Below are positions 1-8,079 of a DNA stretch of 64,000 nucleotides, piece by piece. How positions within the stretch are numbered: the first letter of the stretch is position 1; each line of letters starts with the position of its first letter. Under the pieces are notes generated by a model. The model was not told the DNA's origin and ran no database searches. It saw only the letters and a program-made list of their open reading frames with translations. Made by a program: the position numbers and the translations under genes. This DNA comes from Campylobacterales bacterium (lineage in GTDB: Bacteria; Campylobacterota; Campylobacteria; Campylobacterales; Sulfurimonadaceae), in contig JAPLGO010000038.1 of NCBI GenBank assembly GCA_026390115.1, positions 124,001 to 188,000 on the forward strand, in the 5' to 3' direction.

Positions 1-254
1 TGGGCACATGCACGACTTCCATTGCCACACATTTCAGCAACGCTTCCATCTGAGTTATAAAACTGCCATTCAAAATCAATGTTTTTTTGATTTCCCTGCT
101 CTGCAAAATAAGGAATTAAAACTATTAAACCGTCTGCCCCTACGCCATTTTGTCTATGGCAAAGTTCTTTAGCAGTTTGGCTTCTGTCTTTTTTTATAAA
201 TGTATGAAAAACAACAAAGTCATTTCCATTTGCGCTGTATTTAGATACCGTCAC
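1..254 (-). CDS. dapF: diaminopimelate epimerase, 5' part only
   Basis: Interconverts LL- and meso-diaminopimelate for lysine and peptidoglycan synthesis in the cytoplasm. Only the first 84 codons are present; the rest lies beyond the left edge. The N-terminal signature [12 protein letters not shown], the block GVGADGLI and the catalytic-cysteine motif [10 protein letters not shown] are all visible, which is diagnostic of DapF. I place the start at a GTG at 254, overlapping the end of coaE by 14 bases, because a GGAG Shine-Dalgarno sits just upstream and the family N-terminus begins there. It is the last gene of the cluster speE-like / coaE / dapF and is probably translationally coupled to coaE. 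Family assignment is firm; the start is inferred. Confidence 0.9.
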   Translation of the reverse strand, partial: MTVSKYSANGNDFVVFHTFIKKDRSQTAKELCHRQNGVGADGLIVLIPYFAEQGNQKNIDFEWQFYNSDGSVAEMCGNGSRACA

Positions 255-855
255 TATTTTTCTCCAGATATTTTGCTTTTATTTTATCAACAAACTCTTC
301 ACACTCTTTTTGAAGATGTTTTAAATCTTTTGAGTTGTCTATAACCCATGTAGCTCTTTTCTTCTTCTCTTCTATAGGCATTTGAGAATTAATTCTTTTT
401 ATTGATTCCTCTTTTGAGTAGCCATTGCGTTTCATAAATCGCTCAAGTTGTATATCTCTCGGAGTATAAACTACAACACTATTCTTTATATCATAAGAGC
501 CTTTTTCAAAAAAAAGCGGAATGTCTATAAGGTATGGAAATTTAAAACTATCCTGTTTTATGCTTCTTTGCTCTATTTCGGCTCTTATTTTAGGGTGCAA
601 AAACTTTTCTAAAATTCTTTTTTTCTTCTCATCTGAAAAAATTAAACTTCCCAATTTTGTACGATTTACTTTTGCACCATCAACGAACTCTTTTCCAAAA
701 GTCTCTTCAACCCAAGAAACGGATGCATCTAATATTTCATGAGAAATTGTATCTGCATCTATAACTCTCATACCGTTGAGTGCCAGTAAAGAGGCAACAG
801 TACTCTTTCCGGTAGCAATTCCTCCGGTTAAGGCAATAGCATAACAAAAAGGCAT
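241..855 (-). CDS. coaE: dephospho-CoA kinase
   Basis: Phosphorylates the ribose 3'-hydroxyl of dephospho-CoA with ATP, the last step of coenzyme A synthesis. The 204-residue length is normal for the family. The P-loop GGIATGKST lies near residues 11-19, followed by the conserved [10 protein letters not shown] stretch that binds the substrate and a HPKIRAEIE segment in the middle. The start ATG overlaps the stop of the upstream speE-like gene by one base (TGATG), and its end overlaps dapF, so the three genes look like one transcript. Nothing unusual in the protein. Confidence 0.95.
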   Translation of the reverse strand: MPFCYAIALTGGIATGKSTVASLLALNGMRVIDADTISHEILDASVSWVEETFGKEFVDGAKVNRTKLGSLIFSDEKKKRILEKFLHPKIRAEIEQRSIKQDSFKFPYLIDIPLFFEKGSYDIKNSVVVYTPRDIQLERFMKRNGYSKEESIKRINSQMPIEEKKKRATWVIDNSKDLKHLQKECEEFVDKIKAKYLEKNSDGI

Positions 856-1400
856 CAGTTTTTTATAATTCCTAGATATTCTTTACGAATATAGTTGGGC
901 ATTGCAAAAGAGGCAAGATGAATTTCAGTATTGTAGTAGTTCAAATTATCAAGCATGTCCGCTCTTTGTAAAATAATATCTGCTGTCGGATGGTACTCTT
1001 TTGATGCGAGTATCGCACTGTTGTCATTGCCTAAATTGTAAGGCATTATAATTTTAAAATAGTTAGCTAAATCTTGCATCAGCACCTTATTTGACTCTAC
1101 ATCTTCTAAAGGTTTATTATTGATTACAAGCTGTCCATCTGCTTTTAATATACGGTTTATATGTGCTAAAACAGCGCTGTCTCCGTACATTTCGCTTATA
1201 ACAACATCATAGCTTCCATCAGCTTCATCTCGAAGTTCATCAAGAGTGCATCCAATAACTTTTGAAGAAACTTCACCATATTTTTTCATTTCATCCATCA
1301 GTAATTCAGCGTTATTGCTAATGATTAAAACATTTTCTGGTGCTTTGCTCGTGCATAAGGCTACGTGCACCATCATTTCCGGGTAAATAAAAGATTTCAT
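855..1400 (-). CDS. spermidine synthase-like protein, N-terminally shortened
   Basis: Resembles the aminopropyltransferase SpeE: YPEMMVHVALCT near the N-terminus matches the HPEM-type core motif and YYNTEIHLASFAMPNY near the C-terminus matches the SpeE tail. At 181 residues it lacks the roughly 70-80 residue N-terminal beta domain of normal SpeE. The glycine-rich decarboxy-SAM binding loop (normally GGGDGG) reads ISNNAE, so catalysis is doubtful. The ATG at 1400 follows an AAGGAA ribosome binding site, so the short N-terminus looks genuine rather than a missed start. It heads the cluster with coaE and dapF. It could be a divergent or non-catalytic member; the enzyme activity is not established from sequence. 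Confidence 0.7.
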   Translation of the reverse strand: MKSFIYPEMMVHVALCTSKAPENVLIISNNAELLMDEMKKYGEVSSKVIGCTLDELRDEADGSYDVVISEMYGDSAVLAHINRILKADGQLVINNKPLEDVESNKVLMQDLANYFKIIMPYNLGNDNSAILASKEYHPTADIILQRADMLDNLNYYNTEIHLASFAMPNYIRKEYLGIIKN

Positions 1401-1531
1401 TTGAAAATTCCTTATATATAATTAAAAGTGATTTTAGCATATTTGCACTGATTATTTTTCAAAAGATTACAACTTACGGATAGATAAATAAAAGATGTGA
1501 ATCAGGCGTATTTTCTTTTACAAATAAGAGA

Positions 1532-1537
1532 TATAAT
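1532..1537 (+). promoter_or_regulatory. -10 box for DUF2892 gene
   Basis: Perfect TATAAT with a T-rich stretch in place of a clear -35, as is usual for Campylobacterota housekeeping promoters. It would start transcription near 1543, about 25 bases before the ATG at 1569. Confidence 0.6.
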
Positions 1538-1568
1538 TGCACAAAATTTTATTTAAAAGGTGCAAGAA

Positions 1569-1760
1569 ATGGATTTCAATAAAATAAGAAAATTTTGTAG
1601 AGTTTTTCGTATTATTATAGGTTTAGGATTGATAGTTGCAGGTTTTATAACAGGAATATATTGGTTTTATTTGGGAATACTTCCTCTTGTTGCAGGCATC
1701 GCAGATTTTTGTCCACTTTGTATAATCAGTAAAAAGTGCGATTTGCCAGAAGCAAAGTAG
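1569..1760 (+). CDS. DUF2892-family small inner-membrane protein
   Basis: A 63-residue protein with two closely spaced hydrophobic segments (IIIGLGLIVAGFITGI and FYLGILPLVAGIA), followed by FCPLCIISKKC, a short Cys-rich tail. This two-helix hairpin plus CP motif is typical of the DUF2892/YgaP-like membrane family, whose function is not settled. I choose the ATG at 1569 because AAAAGG lies eight bases upstream; a GTG nine bases earlier is in frame but overlaps that ribosome binding site. It is monocistronic between its own promoter and a terminator hairpin. The three tail cysteines could bind metal or form disulfides, but that is inference. Confidence 0.75.
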   Translation: MDFNKIRKFCRVFRIIIGLGLIVAGFITGIYWFYLGILPLVAGIADFCPLCIISKKCDLPEAK

Positions 1761-1768
1761 CACCAATA

Positions 1769-1792
1769 GAGATTCCATTTTCTTGGAATCTC
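1769..1792 (+). terminator. hairpin after DUF2892 gene
   Basis: Perfect 9-bp stem GAGATTCCA / TGGAATCTC with a 6-base loop directly after the stop codon. The downstream stretch is pyrimidine-rich but not a clean U-run, so termination strength is uncertain. Confidence 0.6.
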
Positions 1793-1829
1793 CTCACTCT
1801 TCTTAACACTTCTCTCAACTCTCATAAGC

Positions 1830-1835
1830 TATAAT
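1830..1835 (+). promoter_or_regulatory. -10 box for purM
   Basis: TATAAT preceded by AGC, ending 25 bases before the purM start. The short leader contains the GGAG ribosome binding site. Confidence 0.6.
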
Positions 1836-1860
1836 TTCGCATTTTAAAATGGAGTCTTTT

Positions 1861-2856
1861 ATGAGCCAAATAAGCTATAAAGATGCCGGCGTTGACATAG
1901 ATGCCGGTAACAGTTTTGTAGAAAACATCAAACCTTTAGTTAAATCTACCAAAATACCCGGAGTTATCGGTGGAATAGGCTCTTTTGCAGGAGCTTTTGA
2001 GTTGCCAAAAGGGTTTAAAGAACCTGTGATGTTGGCTGCTACAGACGGGGTCGGAACAAAACTTAAACTCGCAATTGATTCCGGTATTCACAACACAGTC
2101 GGGATAGATTTGGTTGCCATGTGCGTAAATGACCTTCTTTGCAACTTTGGAACACCCTCTTTTTTCTTAGATTACTATGCAACAGGAAAATTGGATGTAA
2201 AAACTGCTACGAGTGTTGTAGCAGGTATTGCAGAAGGGTGTATCAGAGCAGAGTGTGCGCTCATCGGCGGAGAAACTGCTGAGATGCCAGGCATGTATTC
2301 AAGTGATGATTACGATTTGGCGGGTTTTGCTGTGGGTGTTGCCGAGAAGAGTGAGATGGACAGGGTTGCTCTTGTGCGCGCTGGACAGAAACTTATAGCA
2401 CTTCCAAGTTCAGGGCTTCACTCCAATGGTTTTTCTCTTGCAAGAAAAGTGCTGTTTGAAAAGATGGGAATGAAATTCAGCGATGAGTTCAACGGCAAAC
2501 CGCTCATTGAAACGCTCCTTGAACCTACAAATATTTATGTAAAGATGTTTAAAGAGCTAAAAGAGAACATAGTAGCCATGGCTCATATTACAGGCGGTGG
2601 AATCGTTGAAAACCTGCCTCGCGTGCTTCCGGAAAATTTAAGAGCAGAGATTAAAAAAGATTCTATAAAAGTTTTACCTATTTTTGAACTCATCTCTCAA
2701 CATGTAGAGATAGATGAGATGTACAGAGCATTCAACATGGGTGTCGGAATGATTTTGGTCGTGGATGAAGCAGATGTTCAAACAGTGCTGTCTAAGACAG
2801 ACGGTTATATAATCGGTGAGATAAAAGAGGGCAAAAGAGAAGCTGTAATGATTTAG
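1861..2856 (+). CDS. purM: phosphoribosylformylglycinamidine cyclo-ligase
   Basis: AIR synthase: closes the imidazole ring of formylglycinamidine ribonucleotide using ATP, the fifth step of purine synthesis. The 331 residues match the family length. Typical blocks are YKDAGVDIDAGN at the N-terminus, AATDGVGTKLKLA, GIDLVAMCVNDLL, GGETAEMPGMY and the AHITGGGIVENLPR ATP-site loop. An in-frame ATG exists 12 bases upstream, but the GGAG at 1851-1854 is correctly spaced only for the ATG at 1861. It stands alone with its own promoter; purF is in the same window but 58 kb away. It converges on the gene at 3053-3877. Confidence 0.95.
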   Translation: MSQISYKDAGVDIDAGNSFVENIKPLVKSTKIPGVIGGIGSFAGAFELPKGFKEPVMLAATDGVGTKLKLAIDSGIHNTVGIDLVAMCVNDLLCNFGTPSFFLDYYATGKLDVKTATSVVAGIAEGCIRAECALIGGETAEMPGMYSSDDYDLAGFAVGVAEKSEMDRVALVRAGQKLIALPSSGLHSNGFSLARKVLFEKMGMKFSDEFNGKPLIETLLEPTNIYVKMFKELKENIVAMAHITGGGIVENLPRVLPENLRAEIKKDSIKVLPIFELISQHVEIDEMYRAFNMGVGMILVVDEADVQTVLSKTDGYIIGEIKEGKREAVMI

Positions 2857-3052
2857 TTGACATGTCAAAAATACTCATATGCTGACATGCCCTTTGTTCT
2901 AGTGCGAAAAAATATTGAAAATCTTCAGCATTTGTGTTGGAAGCTTTAGAGGGTTGTAGGGACAAATTTGTCCCTGCCACTTCAATGGGCTTTATTCTGT
3001 GCTTTGAAATGGCACAGAACACACAGGTGCTCATTGAAGTGCGTAACATCAG
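2857..3052. repeat. intergenic cluster of palindromes and nested inverted repeats
   Basis: This 196-base convergent gap holds TTGACATGTCAA (2857-2868), the 18-bp perfect palindrome AGGGACAAATTTGTCCCT (2958-2975) and a nested structure: CACTTCAATG (2978-2987) pairs with 3032-3041 and TTCTGTGC (2995-3002) pairs with 3012-3019. No U-run makes it a standard terminator. Part of the 18-mer recurs as AGGGACAGAT near 38105. It may be a dispersed intergenic repeat; no protein is encoded that I can support. Confidence 0.55.
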
Positions 3053-3877
3053 TTACATAAACGGTTTTTCTAGATTTTCTTTGATTTCACCCGGGATACT
3101 TGATATACCCATAAATGTTCCCATGTCAAGAAGTGGATAAGAGATTGCAAGATAATACTCACCATGAAGCATGGTAGCTGTTCCATCTTCCACGGAGATG
3201 CAGTAAGGTAATATAGCAGCATTTGCTCTGCCTATCTTTTCTACAAACTTATTTGTTTTTTCATCCAACTGGTATCCTAAAAGCGTACTTTTATTTGAAA
3301 GTTTAAGTTCAAATATCAGAAGTTTGCCTTTAGCTTTTGCGATTAACTCTTCATTTGTTGATTTTGCCAACTCAATAGTATCTTCATAGTAAGGTCTGCT
3401 TATCATAAAGTGGTATCCCGCTAAATCATTAAACTTTAACTTATCTGCAGATGGTGTAAGAGCTGGAAACGCTTTATTGACTGCTTCAAGTTGCGCATTA
3501 AATACTTTATGATTGTAATCATCCTGCATAAAAGCTTTTCCGAAATAAACCGGATTTGTAATGCTGATTGTTTTTGCTTGATTGTCTATAAATAGGCGCA
3601 AAACAGCTGCATGGGCCCTTTTAGGCTTAGCGCCCTCAGCTTTGAGTGCTGCATTTGTAAATACAATTGTTGTGCCATTCTCTACTGGTGCATAAGTAGC
3701 AAGCACTTCAAAACCTGCATCTTTTAATTTACTCTTAGCAGCATCAACATCTACATATCCCCCCACTAAATAAGTGCTGACTTCTTTCCCCTCTAACCCT
3801 GTATCGCCCGCGGCAACCTCTGTTGACGCAAAAAATGCTAATGAAGCATATAACATGAATGTAAATAATTTTTTCAT
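3053..3877 (-). CDS. exported hypothetical protein, partner of the DUF302-like gene
   Basis: I do not recognise this 274-residue protein with confidence. The N-terminus is a clear signal peptide (hydrophobic run LFTFMLYASLAFFAS, then AAG), so it should be periplasmic. The middle GGYVDVDAAKSKLKDAGFEVLATY looks like a small alpha/beta domain, and the C-terminal stretch HGEYYLAISYPLLDMGTF could be a second. No cysteine pairs or haem motifs are seen. Its ATG overlaps the stop of the upstream DUF302-like gene (ATGA), so the two proteins are almost certainly made together and probably act together. Confidence 0.6.
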   Translation of the reverse strand: MKKLFTFMLYASLAFFASTEVAAGDTGLEGKEVSTYLVGGYVDVDAAKSKLKDAGFEVLATYAPVENGTTIVFTNAALKAEGAKPKRAHAAVLRLFIDNQAKTISITNPVYFGKAFMQDDYNHKVFNAQLEAVNKAFPALTPSADKLKFNDLAGYHFMISRPYYEDTIELAKSTNEELIAKAKGKLLIFELKLSNKSTLLGYQLDEKTNKFVEKIGRANAAILPYCISVEDGTATMLHGEYYLAISYPLLDMGTFMGISSIPGEIKENLEKPFM

Positions 3878-4875
3878 AGCTCTTTGGCTCCTAAACTTAA
3901 CATAATTTTTGTAATATCTGCATCAAGGTCTGTCACAGATTTTTGCATAGTTTTGTCCTCTATATTTAAAACTGAAGTCCAGTTAGCAAGACGAGGCATA
4001 CCAATAACTAATTTGTTTGTCCCTTTTGGAATGTACATATACATAGAACATGGAGCAAATGCGCCGGCGTCTGGACGACCTTTGTTAAATATATTGTATG
4101 AGAATGTAAAGTGACACAAGGAGTAGGTAAAGTAAGCATCATATTTGCTAAACTCTAATTTTTTGTCGGTATAGGCATCTTTGTAGTTTTTAAATCCTGC
4201 GATAATATACTCGTTCTTCTCAAATGCAGCTTCAAACTGCTCTTGAAATGAATCTAAATAGCTGCTTAAATCGGCAGGTCTGTCAAATGTAATCTCAAAT
4301 TGCATCATAGGCTTTGCAGGAAGTGATTTGTACTCACTAAATTGAACCGTTCCTCCTATCTCTTTTGCAACCATTGCATCCAGTTCAGTAAATGTTGCGA
4401 TAAACTCTTTTCTTGCAGCTTCATCTTTGATGCCTACGATGTCAAGCATTGTCTGAGGAACGATATGTCCAACATATGTTTTATCTTCATTCGCAGCTTT
4501 GTATATGTGAAAGTTGAATGGAGAGAAACCGCCAAGTTCAGGATATTTTAAAAGTAACTCACGAATTTTTAAATCGTTAGAAACAGAGAAAAAACCAAGA
4601 TTGTCAAGGTTTTTAGCCCATGCAGGGTCATACTTTGGATTTGGTTTTCCGTCTGCCAATATTTTTGAACCATATTTAGTTGCATATGCATCGTTAATTC
4701 TTTCATGCGGATCTGAGAGAATAAACCCGATAGTTTTTATTTTTTCATTAACCATAGTATTATATTTTGTTTCAGCATTTCCGCCTACGACATTAAACAT
4801 AACACCTTGTGCACCAAAAGCCATAGTAGCAGCAATTGAGAGTGCAGCTATGCTCTTTACCATTTTGTCTATCAT
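3874..4875 (-). CDS. exported DUF302-like protein, possibly two repeats
   Basis: 333 residues with a signal peptide (SIAALSIAATMAFGAQG). The first half, from KIKTIGFILSDPHERIND through ELGGFSPFNFHIYK, has the layout of a DUF302 domain: a helix, a strand, then a G-x-x-x-P-hydrophobic strand. The second half contains AGAFAPCSMYMYIPKGTNKL, which reads like a repeat of that same core, so the protein may be a tandem duplication. Function is unknown for the family. The ATG at 4875 follows AGGGG. It overlaps the next gene by four bases and lies just downstream of a FadL-type transporter in the same direction, separated from it by a terminator. Confidence 0.6.
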   Translation of the reverse strand: MIDKMVKSIAALSIAATMAFGAQGVMFNVVGGNAETKYNTMVNEKIKTIGFILSDPHERINDAYATKYGSKILADGKPNPKYDPAWAKNLDNLGFFSVSNDLKIRELLLKYPELGGFSPFNFHIYKAANEDKTYVGHIVPQTMLDIVGIKDEAARKEFIATFTELDAMVAKEIGGTVQFSEYKSLPAKPMMQFEITFDRPADLSSYLDSFQEQFEAAFEKNEYIIAGFKNYKDAYTDKKLEFSKYDAYFTYSLCHFTFSYNIFNKGRPDAGAFAPCSMYMYIPKGTNKLVIGMPRLANWTSVLNIEDKTMQKSVTDLDADITKIMLSLGAKEL

Positions 4876-4985
4876 TTTTTCCCCTTTATTGAATTTTAAA
4901 TGGCGGATATTGTATCATAAAATAACATGAGTAATACAAAATTCCACGGGCTAAAGTTACTATTGCTTATTTGTGTATAAAAATA

Positions 4986-5010
4986 GAGTGTCGCCGAAAA
5001 CGCGACACTC
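4986..5010 (-). terminator. rho-independent terminator after fadL-type gene
   Basis: Perfect 9-bp GC-rich stem GAGTGTCGC / GCGACACTC with a 7-base loop. Read on the minus strand it is followed by TATTTTTAT, a proper U-rich tail, and it lies 31 bases past the transporter stop codon. Confidence 0.85.
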
Positions 5011-5040
5011 AAAACAAGAGGAAAGAGATTTATTTAAAGA

Positions 5041-6258
5041 TTAGAATTTATAGCTAAGTTGAGCACTTAGAGCTTGTTGACTGTGCTTAGTTTCGATTGT
5101 AGATGGACCGCCAGCTGTCATAATATCAAATTTTGCTGATGTTTCCGGTGAATAAACATATGCTAAATCAACAGCAGTTCTCTCACTCAGACTATAACTA
5201 CCACCCACTGTCATGTGTGATTGAACGATAGCAGGGAAACCAACTAAGTTAAACATGTTTGTCATAGTACCTTGCTGCATGGTTGCAGGAGTAGCTCCAA
5301 GACCTGCTGCCTCAATAGGAGACTTTGCATAGTTGTAACCAAGACGACCTACCCAAGTTTTTGCAGTGTACTGATAACCAAGCGCGATTACATCCTGATT
5401 TTTCCATCCGAAATCTGCGTAACCTTTTGTATCCTCCCACTTGATTTGTTTATAGTCAAGAGCTACTGTATTTGCACCAAAAGCGTAAGATGCTCCAACA
5501 CCCATTGTTGCAGGGGTTGATAATTTATCAGCCATTCCAAGATTAGAAAATTGGCCATTGTACTCCATGTCTATTTGTGATACATAAGTAGCACCAAGAG
5601 TAAGACCTGACATTACATATGCAACACCTAAGTTATAACCGAATTTTAAATTTTGAGATACTCCGTTGCCGTTATGAAATGGACCCGTTGCTGTAGGCAT
5701 TGTAAAATCCATATCCAAAGCGCCATATTGAAGTAACGGAGTAACAGCTACACTAAAGTTATTAATTTTATACGCTACAGGAACACCAAATTGCATTAAC
5801 TGTAGGTTTGTAACCATATTCATAGTACCGTTATTAGGATTCGTTGCACTAGCAAAATTTGTTTTAGCATTGCGGTAATCAGTACCCATACCAGCAGTTC
5901 CCCATATTCCTATGCCTAAATAAAGATTGTCATTTATCTTCGTAGCAATAGAAACTTCTGGGATAACATTCAATTTTGCATCACTATCGTTACTTACCAT
6001 ACCGCCAGTTCCACCGTCAGTGCTTACTGTTGGCATAAATACAGTACCACCGAAAGAGATCTCAGTATCATTTACAGATGTTATCAAAGCAGGGTTCACA
6101 AGTGCTGACTCTGCACCATGACTCATACCTATACCAACACCACCCATACCTGTTGCTTTAGCACCTGTTGCTATCATGTTTGATCCATTCGTTGCAAACG
6201 CTGATGTTGCACCCAAAGCCAATGCAGCTACTACTGCTAATCTAATTGTTTTTTTCAT
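5041..6258 (-). CDS. FadL/OmpP1-family outer-membrane transporter
   Basis: A 405-residue beta-barrel of the FadL family, which moves long-chain fatty acids and other hydrophobic compounds across the outer membrane. A signal peptide (MKKTIRLAVVAALALGATSAFA) is followed by the hatch-domain start TNGSNMIATGAKATGMGGVG and the SALVNPA motif with the conserved NPA. The chain ends in YKF, the terminal aromatic recognised by the Bam machinery. AAAGGAA precedes the ATG. It has its own terminator, so the two exported genes downstream are probably a separate unit, though they may share function. The substrate cannot be read from sequence. Confidence 0.88.
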   Translation of the reverse strand: MKKTIRLAVVAALALGATSAFATNGSNMIATGAKATGMGGVGIGMSHGAESALVNPALITSVNDTEISFGGTVFMPTVSTDGGTGGMVSNDSDAKLNVIPEVSIATKINDNLYLGIGIWGTAGMGTDYRNAKTNFASATNPNNGTMNMVTNLQLMQFGVPVAYKINNFSVAVTPLLQYGALDMDFTMPTATGPFHNGNGVSQNLKFGYNLGVAYVMSGLTLGATYVSQIDMEYNGQFSNLGMADKLSTPATMGVGASYAFGANTVALDYKQIKWEDTKGYADFGWKNQDVIALGYQYTAKTWVGRLGYNYAKSPIEAAGLGATPATMQQGTMTNMFNLVGFPAIVQSHMTVGGSYSLSERTAVDLAYVYSPETSAKFDIMTAGGPSTIETKHSQQALSAQLSYKF

Positions 6259-6612
6259 TCTTATTCCTTTAAATAAAGTAAATTATCAAATAGTTCTACT
6301 ACTTGCGTTAGAGAGATTATAGAAGAGTTAATTTTAATTCAATCTTAAAAATTTTTAAACTTACATGGCGGCTCTTTTGCTATAACGGCATATGTAACGA
6401 TAATTATTATAAATAGTACATAAGTCCATAACTAAAGTAGATAATAGTGTAATTAATTATTAGTTTATTAGATAAATTAATAATTGATATAAAAATGCGA
6501 TTGATTTTTATTTTGTGATAAAATTATCACATATGCGTAGTTTTGAAACATATATTTACTATTGGTTTAGGAAGAGATGCTTTGCATGTGTAATTTTACA
6601 CATGCAAAGTTT
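6259..6612. other. 354-base AT-rich gap, possible small RNA on plus strand
   Basis: No credible protein gene. The left end holds the promoter region for the FadL-type gene. Notable elements are the dyad GTGATAA-AA-TTATCAC (6515-6530) and a 13-bp hairpin at 6581-6608 that is followed by a U-run only in the plus direction. A plus-strand transcript starting near 6500-6535 and ending at that hairpin would be 80-110 bases long. It is a candidate only. Confidence 0.35.
6581..6608. terminator. hairpin between pycA-type gene and upstream gap
   Basis: Perfect 13-bp stem, arm TTTGCATGTGTAA at 6581-6593 and its complement at 6596-6608, with a 2-base loop. GTTTTTAA follows on the plus strand; the minus side has no U-run. 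It sits five bases beyond the stop codon of the biotin carboxylase. Confidence 0.65.
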
Positions 6613-8079
6613 TTAATATCTAGTTATAACCTTGTTTAATTTTAATCTTTCTATAAAATTCATAAGAGCAGACATTCTCTCATCTTCCTCTTTTGCAGAT
6701 TTCTCACTGTTAAGATTGAATAACTCGACTTTTTTGTCTAGATAGTTAGTCGTTAAATAACCGTCTATAAAATCTTTGTCTTTGACTATCTCCCTATGAA
6801 GTATTATGTTTGTCGGGAATCCATCTATATAATACTCATCCAAAGCTCTTTTTGCTTTTTTTACAGCTCCTTCCCAATCCATAGCCCAAACTATCAGCTT
6901 GCCGAGCATTGAATCATAATTTGTCGGTATTGTATAACCTGCATAAGCACTTGTGTCAAGCCTAACCCCTGGACCCCCAGGAGTTAGGTAGTTTGTAATA
7001 GTCCCTGAGGATGGCATAAAGTTGTTATTCGGATTTTCGGCATTAATTCTAAACTCTATCGCATAACCGCGGAACTGTATTTCCTCTTGCAGAAACTTCA
7101 GTTTCTCTCCTTCGGCTATTTCAATCATTTCCTGAACAATGTCGATTCCACTTATAAGCTCGGTTACAGGATGTTCTACCTGAACCCTTGTGTTTACCTC
7201 TATAAAATAGATATTATCATTATCATCCACTAAGAATTCTATCGTACCGACACTCTCATAGCCCAACTTGAACATAGCTTTAGTAGATATTCTTAACAAC
7301 TCTTTTCTCACTTCGCTATTAAGCTTAGGCGATGGTGCAATCTCTATAACTTTTTGATGTCTTCTCTGAATAGAACAATCTCTCTCGCCTAAATGCAGAA
7401 CATTCCCATACTTATCGGCAATGATTTGAACTTCAATATGCCGAGAATTTTCTACATATTTTTCTATAAACATTTCACCTTTTTTAAAATATTTGATAGC
7501 CTCTTGAGTCGCAGAATCAAATAGCCCCTCAAACTCATCTGCTCTTCTGACGATTCTCATGCCTCTTCCGCCACCACCAAAGGCAGCTTTTAGAATTATC
7601 GGAAAACCTATTTCGGCTGCTATTTTAGCAGCCTCTTTTTTGTCAGTAATAGGCTCGTCTGTTCCCTCCAAAATAGGAACTCCAACTCTCTTCATGGCAA
7701 TTTTTGAAGCCATTTTATCGCCAAACAGCGCAATGTGCTCAGGCTTTGGTCCGATAAAAATAATCCCGTTATCTTCACAAGCCTGTGCAAACTCCGCATT
7801 TTCAGACAAAAATCCATAGCCGGGGTGGATAGCATCACATGAAGCTTTTTTTGCTAATGCTATAATCGGGTCGTAGTTCAAATAAGCTTGCATCGGGTCG
7901 CCCATCATTGGATAACACTCATCCGCTTTTTTTATCCAGACACCCTCAACATCCACCTCAGAAAAAATAGCCACACTTACTATGTCCATCTCTTTGCAGG
8001 CACGAATAACTCTCAGGGCTATTTCACCGCGATTAGCAATTAAGATTTTTGATATCTTTCTTTTTGTAATACTATTCAT
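6613..8079 (-). CDS. pycA: biotin carboxylase, probable pyruvate carboxylase subunit A
   Basis: Carboxylates biotin on a partner protein using ATP and bicarbonate. At 488 residues it is about 40 longer than the AccC elsewhere in this window, with an acidic and basic helical tail. The ATP-grasp motifs ILIANRGEIALRVIRA, AAFGGGGRGMRIV, HLGERDCSIQRRHQK and FIEVNTRVQVEHPVTE are intact. Because a second copy sits beside accB, this one more likely serves pyruvate carboxylase (PycA, with PycB elsewhere) or a 2-oxoglutarate carboxylase of the reductive TCA cycle; sequence alone does not decide. Its ATG overlaps the stop of the DUF475 gene by four bases (ATGA), so they are co-transcribed. Confidence 0.8.
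   Translation of the reverse strand: MNSITKRKISKILIANRGEIALRVIRACKEMDIVSVAIFSEVDVEGVWIKKADECYPMMGDPMQAYLNYDPIIALAKKASCDAIHPGYGFLSENAEFAQACEDNGIIFIGPKPEHIALFGDKMASKIAMKRVGVPILEGTDEPITDKKEAAKIAAEIGFPIILKAAFGGGGRGMRIVRRADEFEGLFDSATQEAIKYFKKGEMFIEKYVENSRHIEVQIIADKYGNVLHLGERDCSIQRRHQKVIEIAPSPKLNSEVRKELLRISTKAMFKLGYESVGTIEFLVDDNDNIYFIEVNTRVQVEHPVTELISGIDIVQEMIEIAEGEKLKFLQEEIQFRGYAIEFRINAENPNNNFMPSSGTITNYLTPGGPGVRLDTSAYAGYTIPTNYDSMLGKLIVWAMDWEGAVKKAKRALDEYYIDGFPTNIILHREIVKDKDFIDGYLTTNYLDKKVELFNLNSEKSAKEEDERMSALMNFIERLKLNKVITRY

Noticed and set aside
4514-4930. 138-residue plus-strand open frame
   Set aside because: Antisense to the DUF302-like gene, including its signal peptide, which gives a false hydrophobic stretch.
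6572-6633. Short frame after AGGAAGAG at 6570 (about 19 codons)
   Set aside because: It runs through the terminator hairpin and into the end of the biotin carboxylase gene; no sign of selection.
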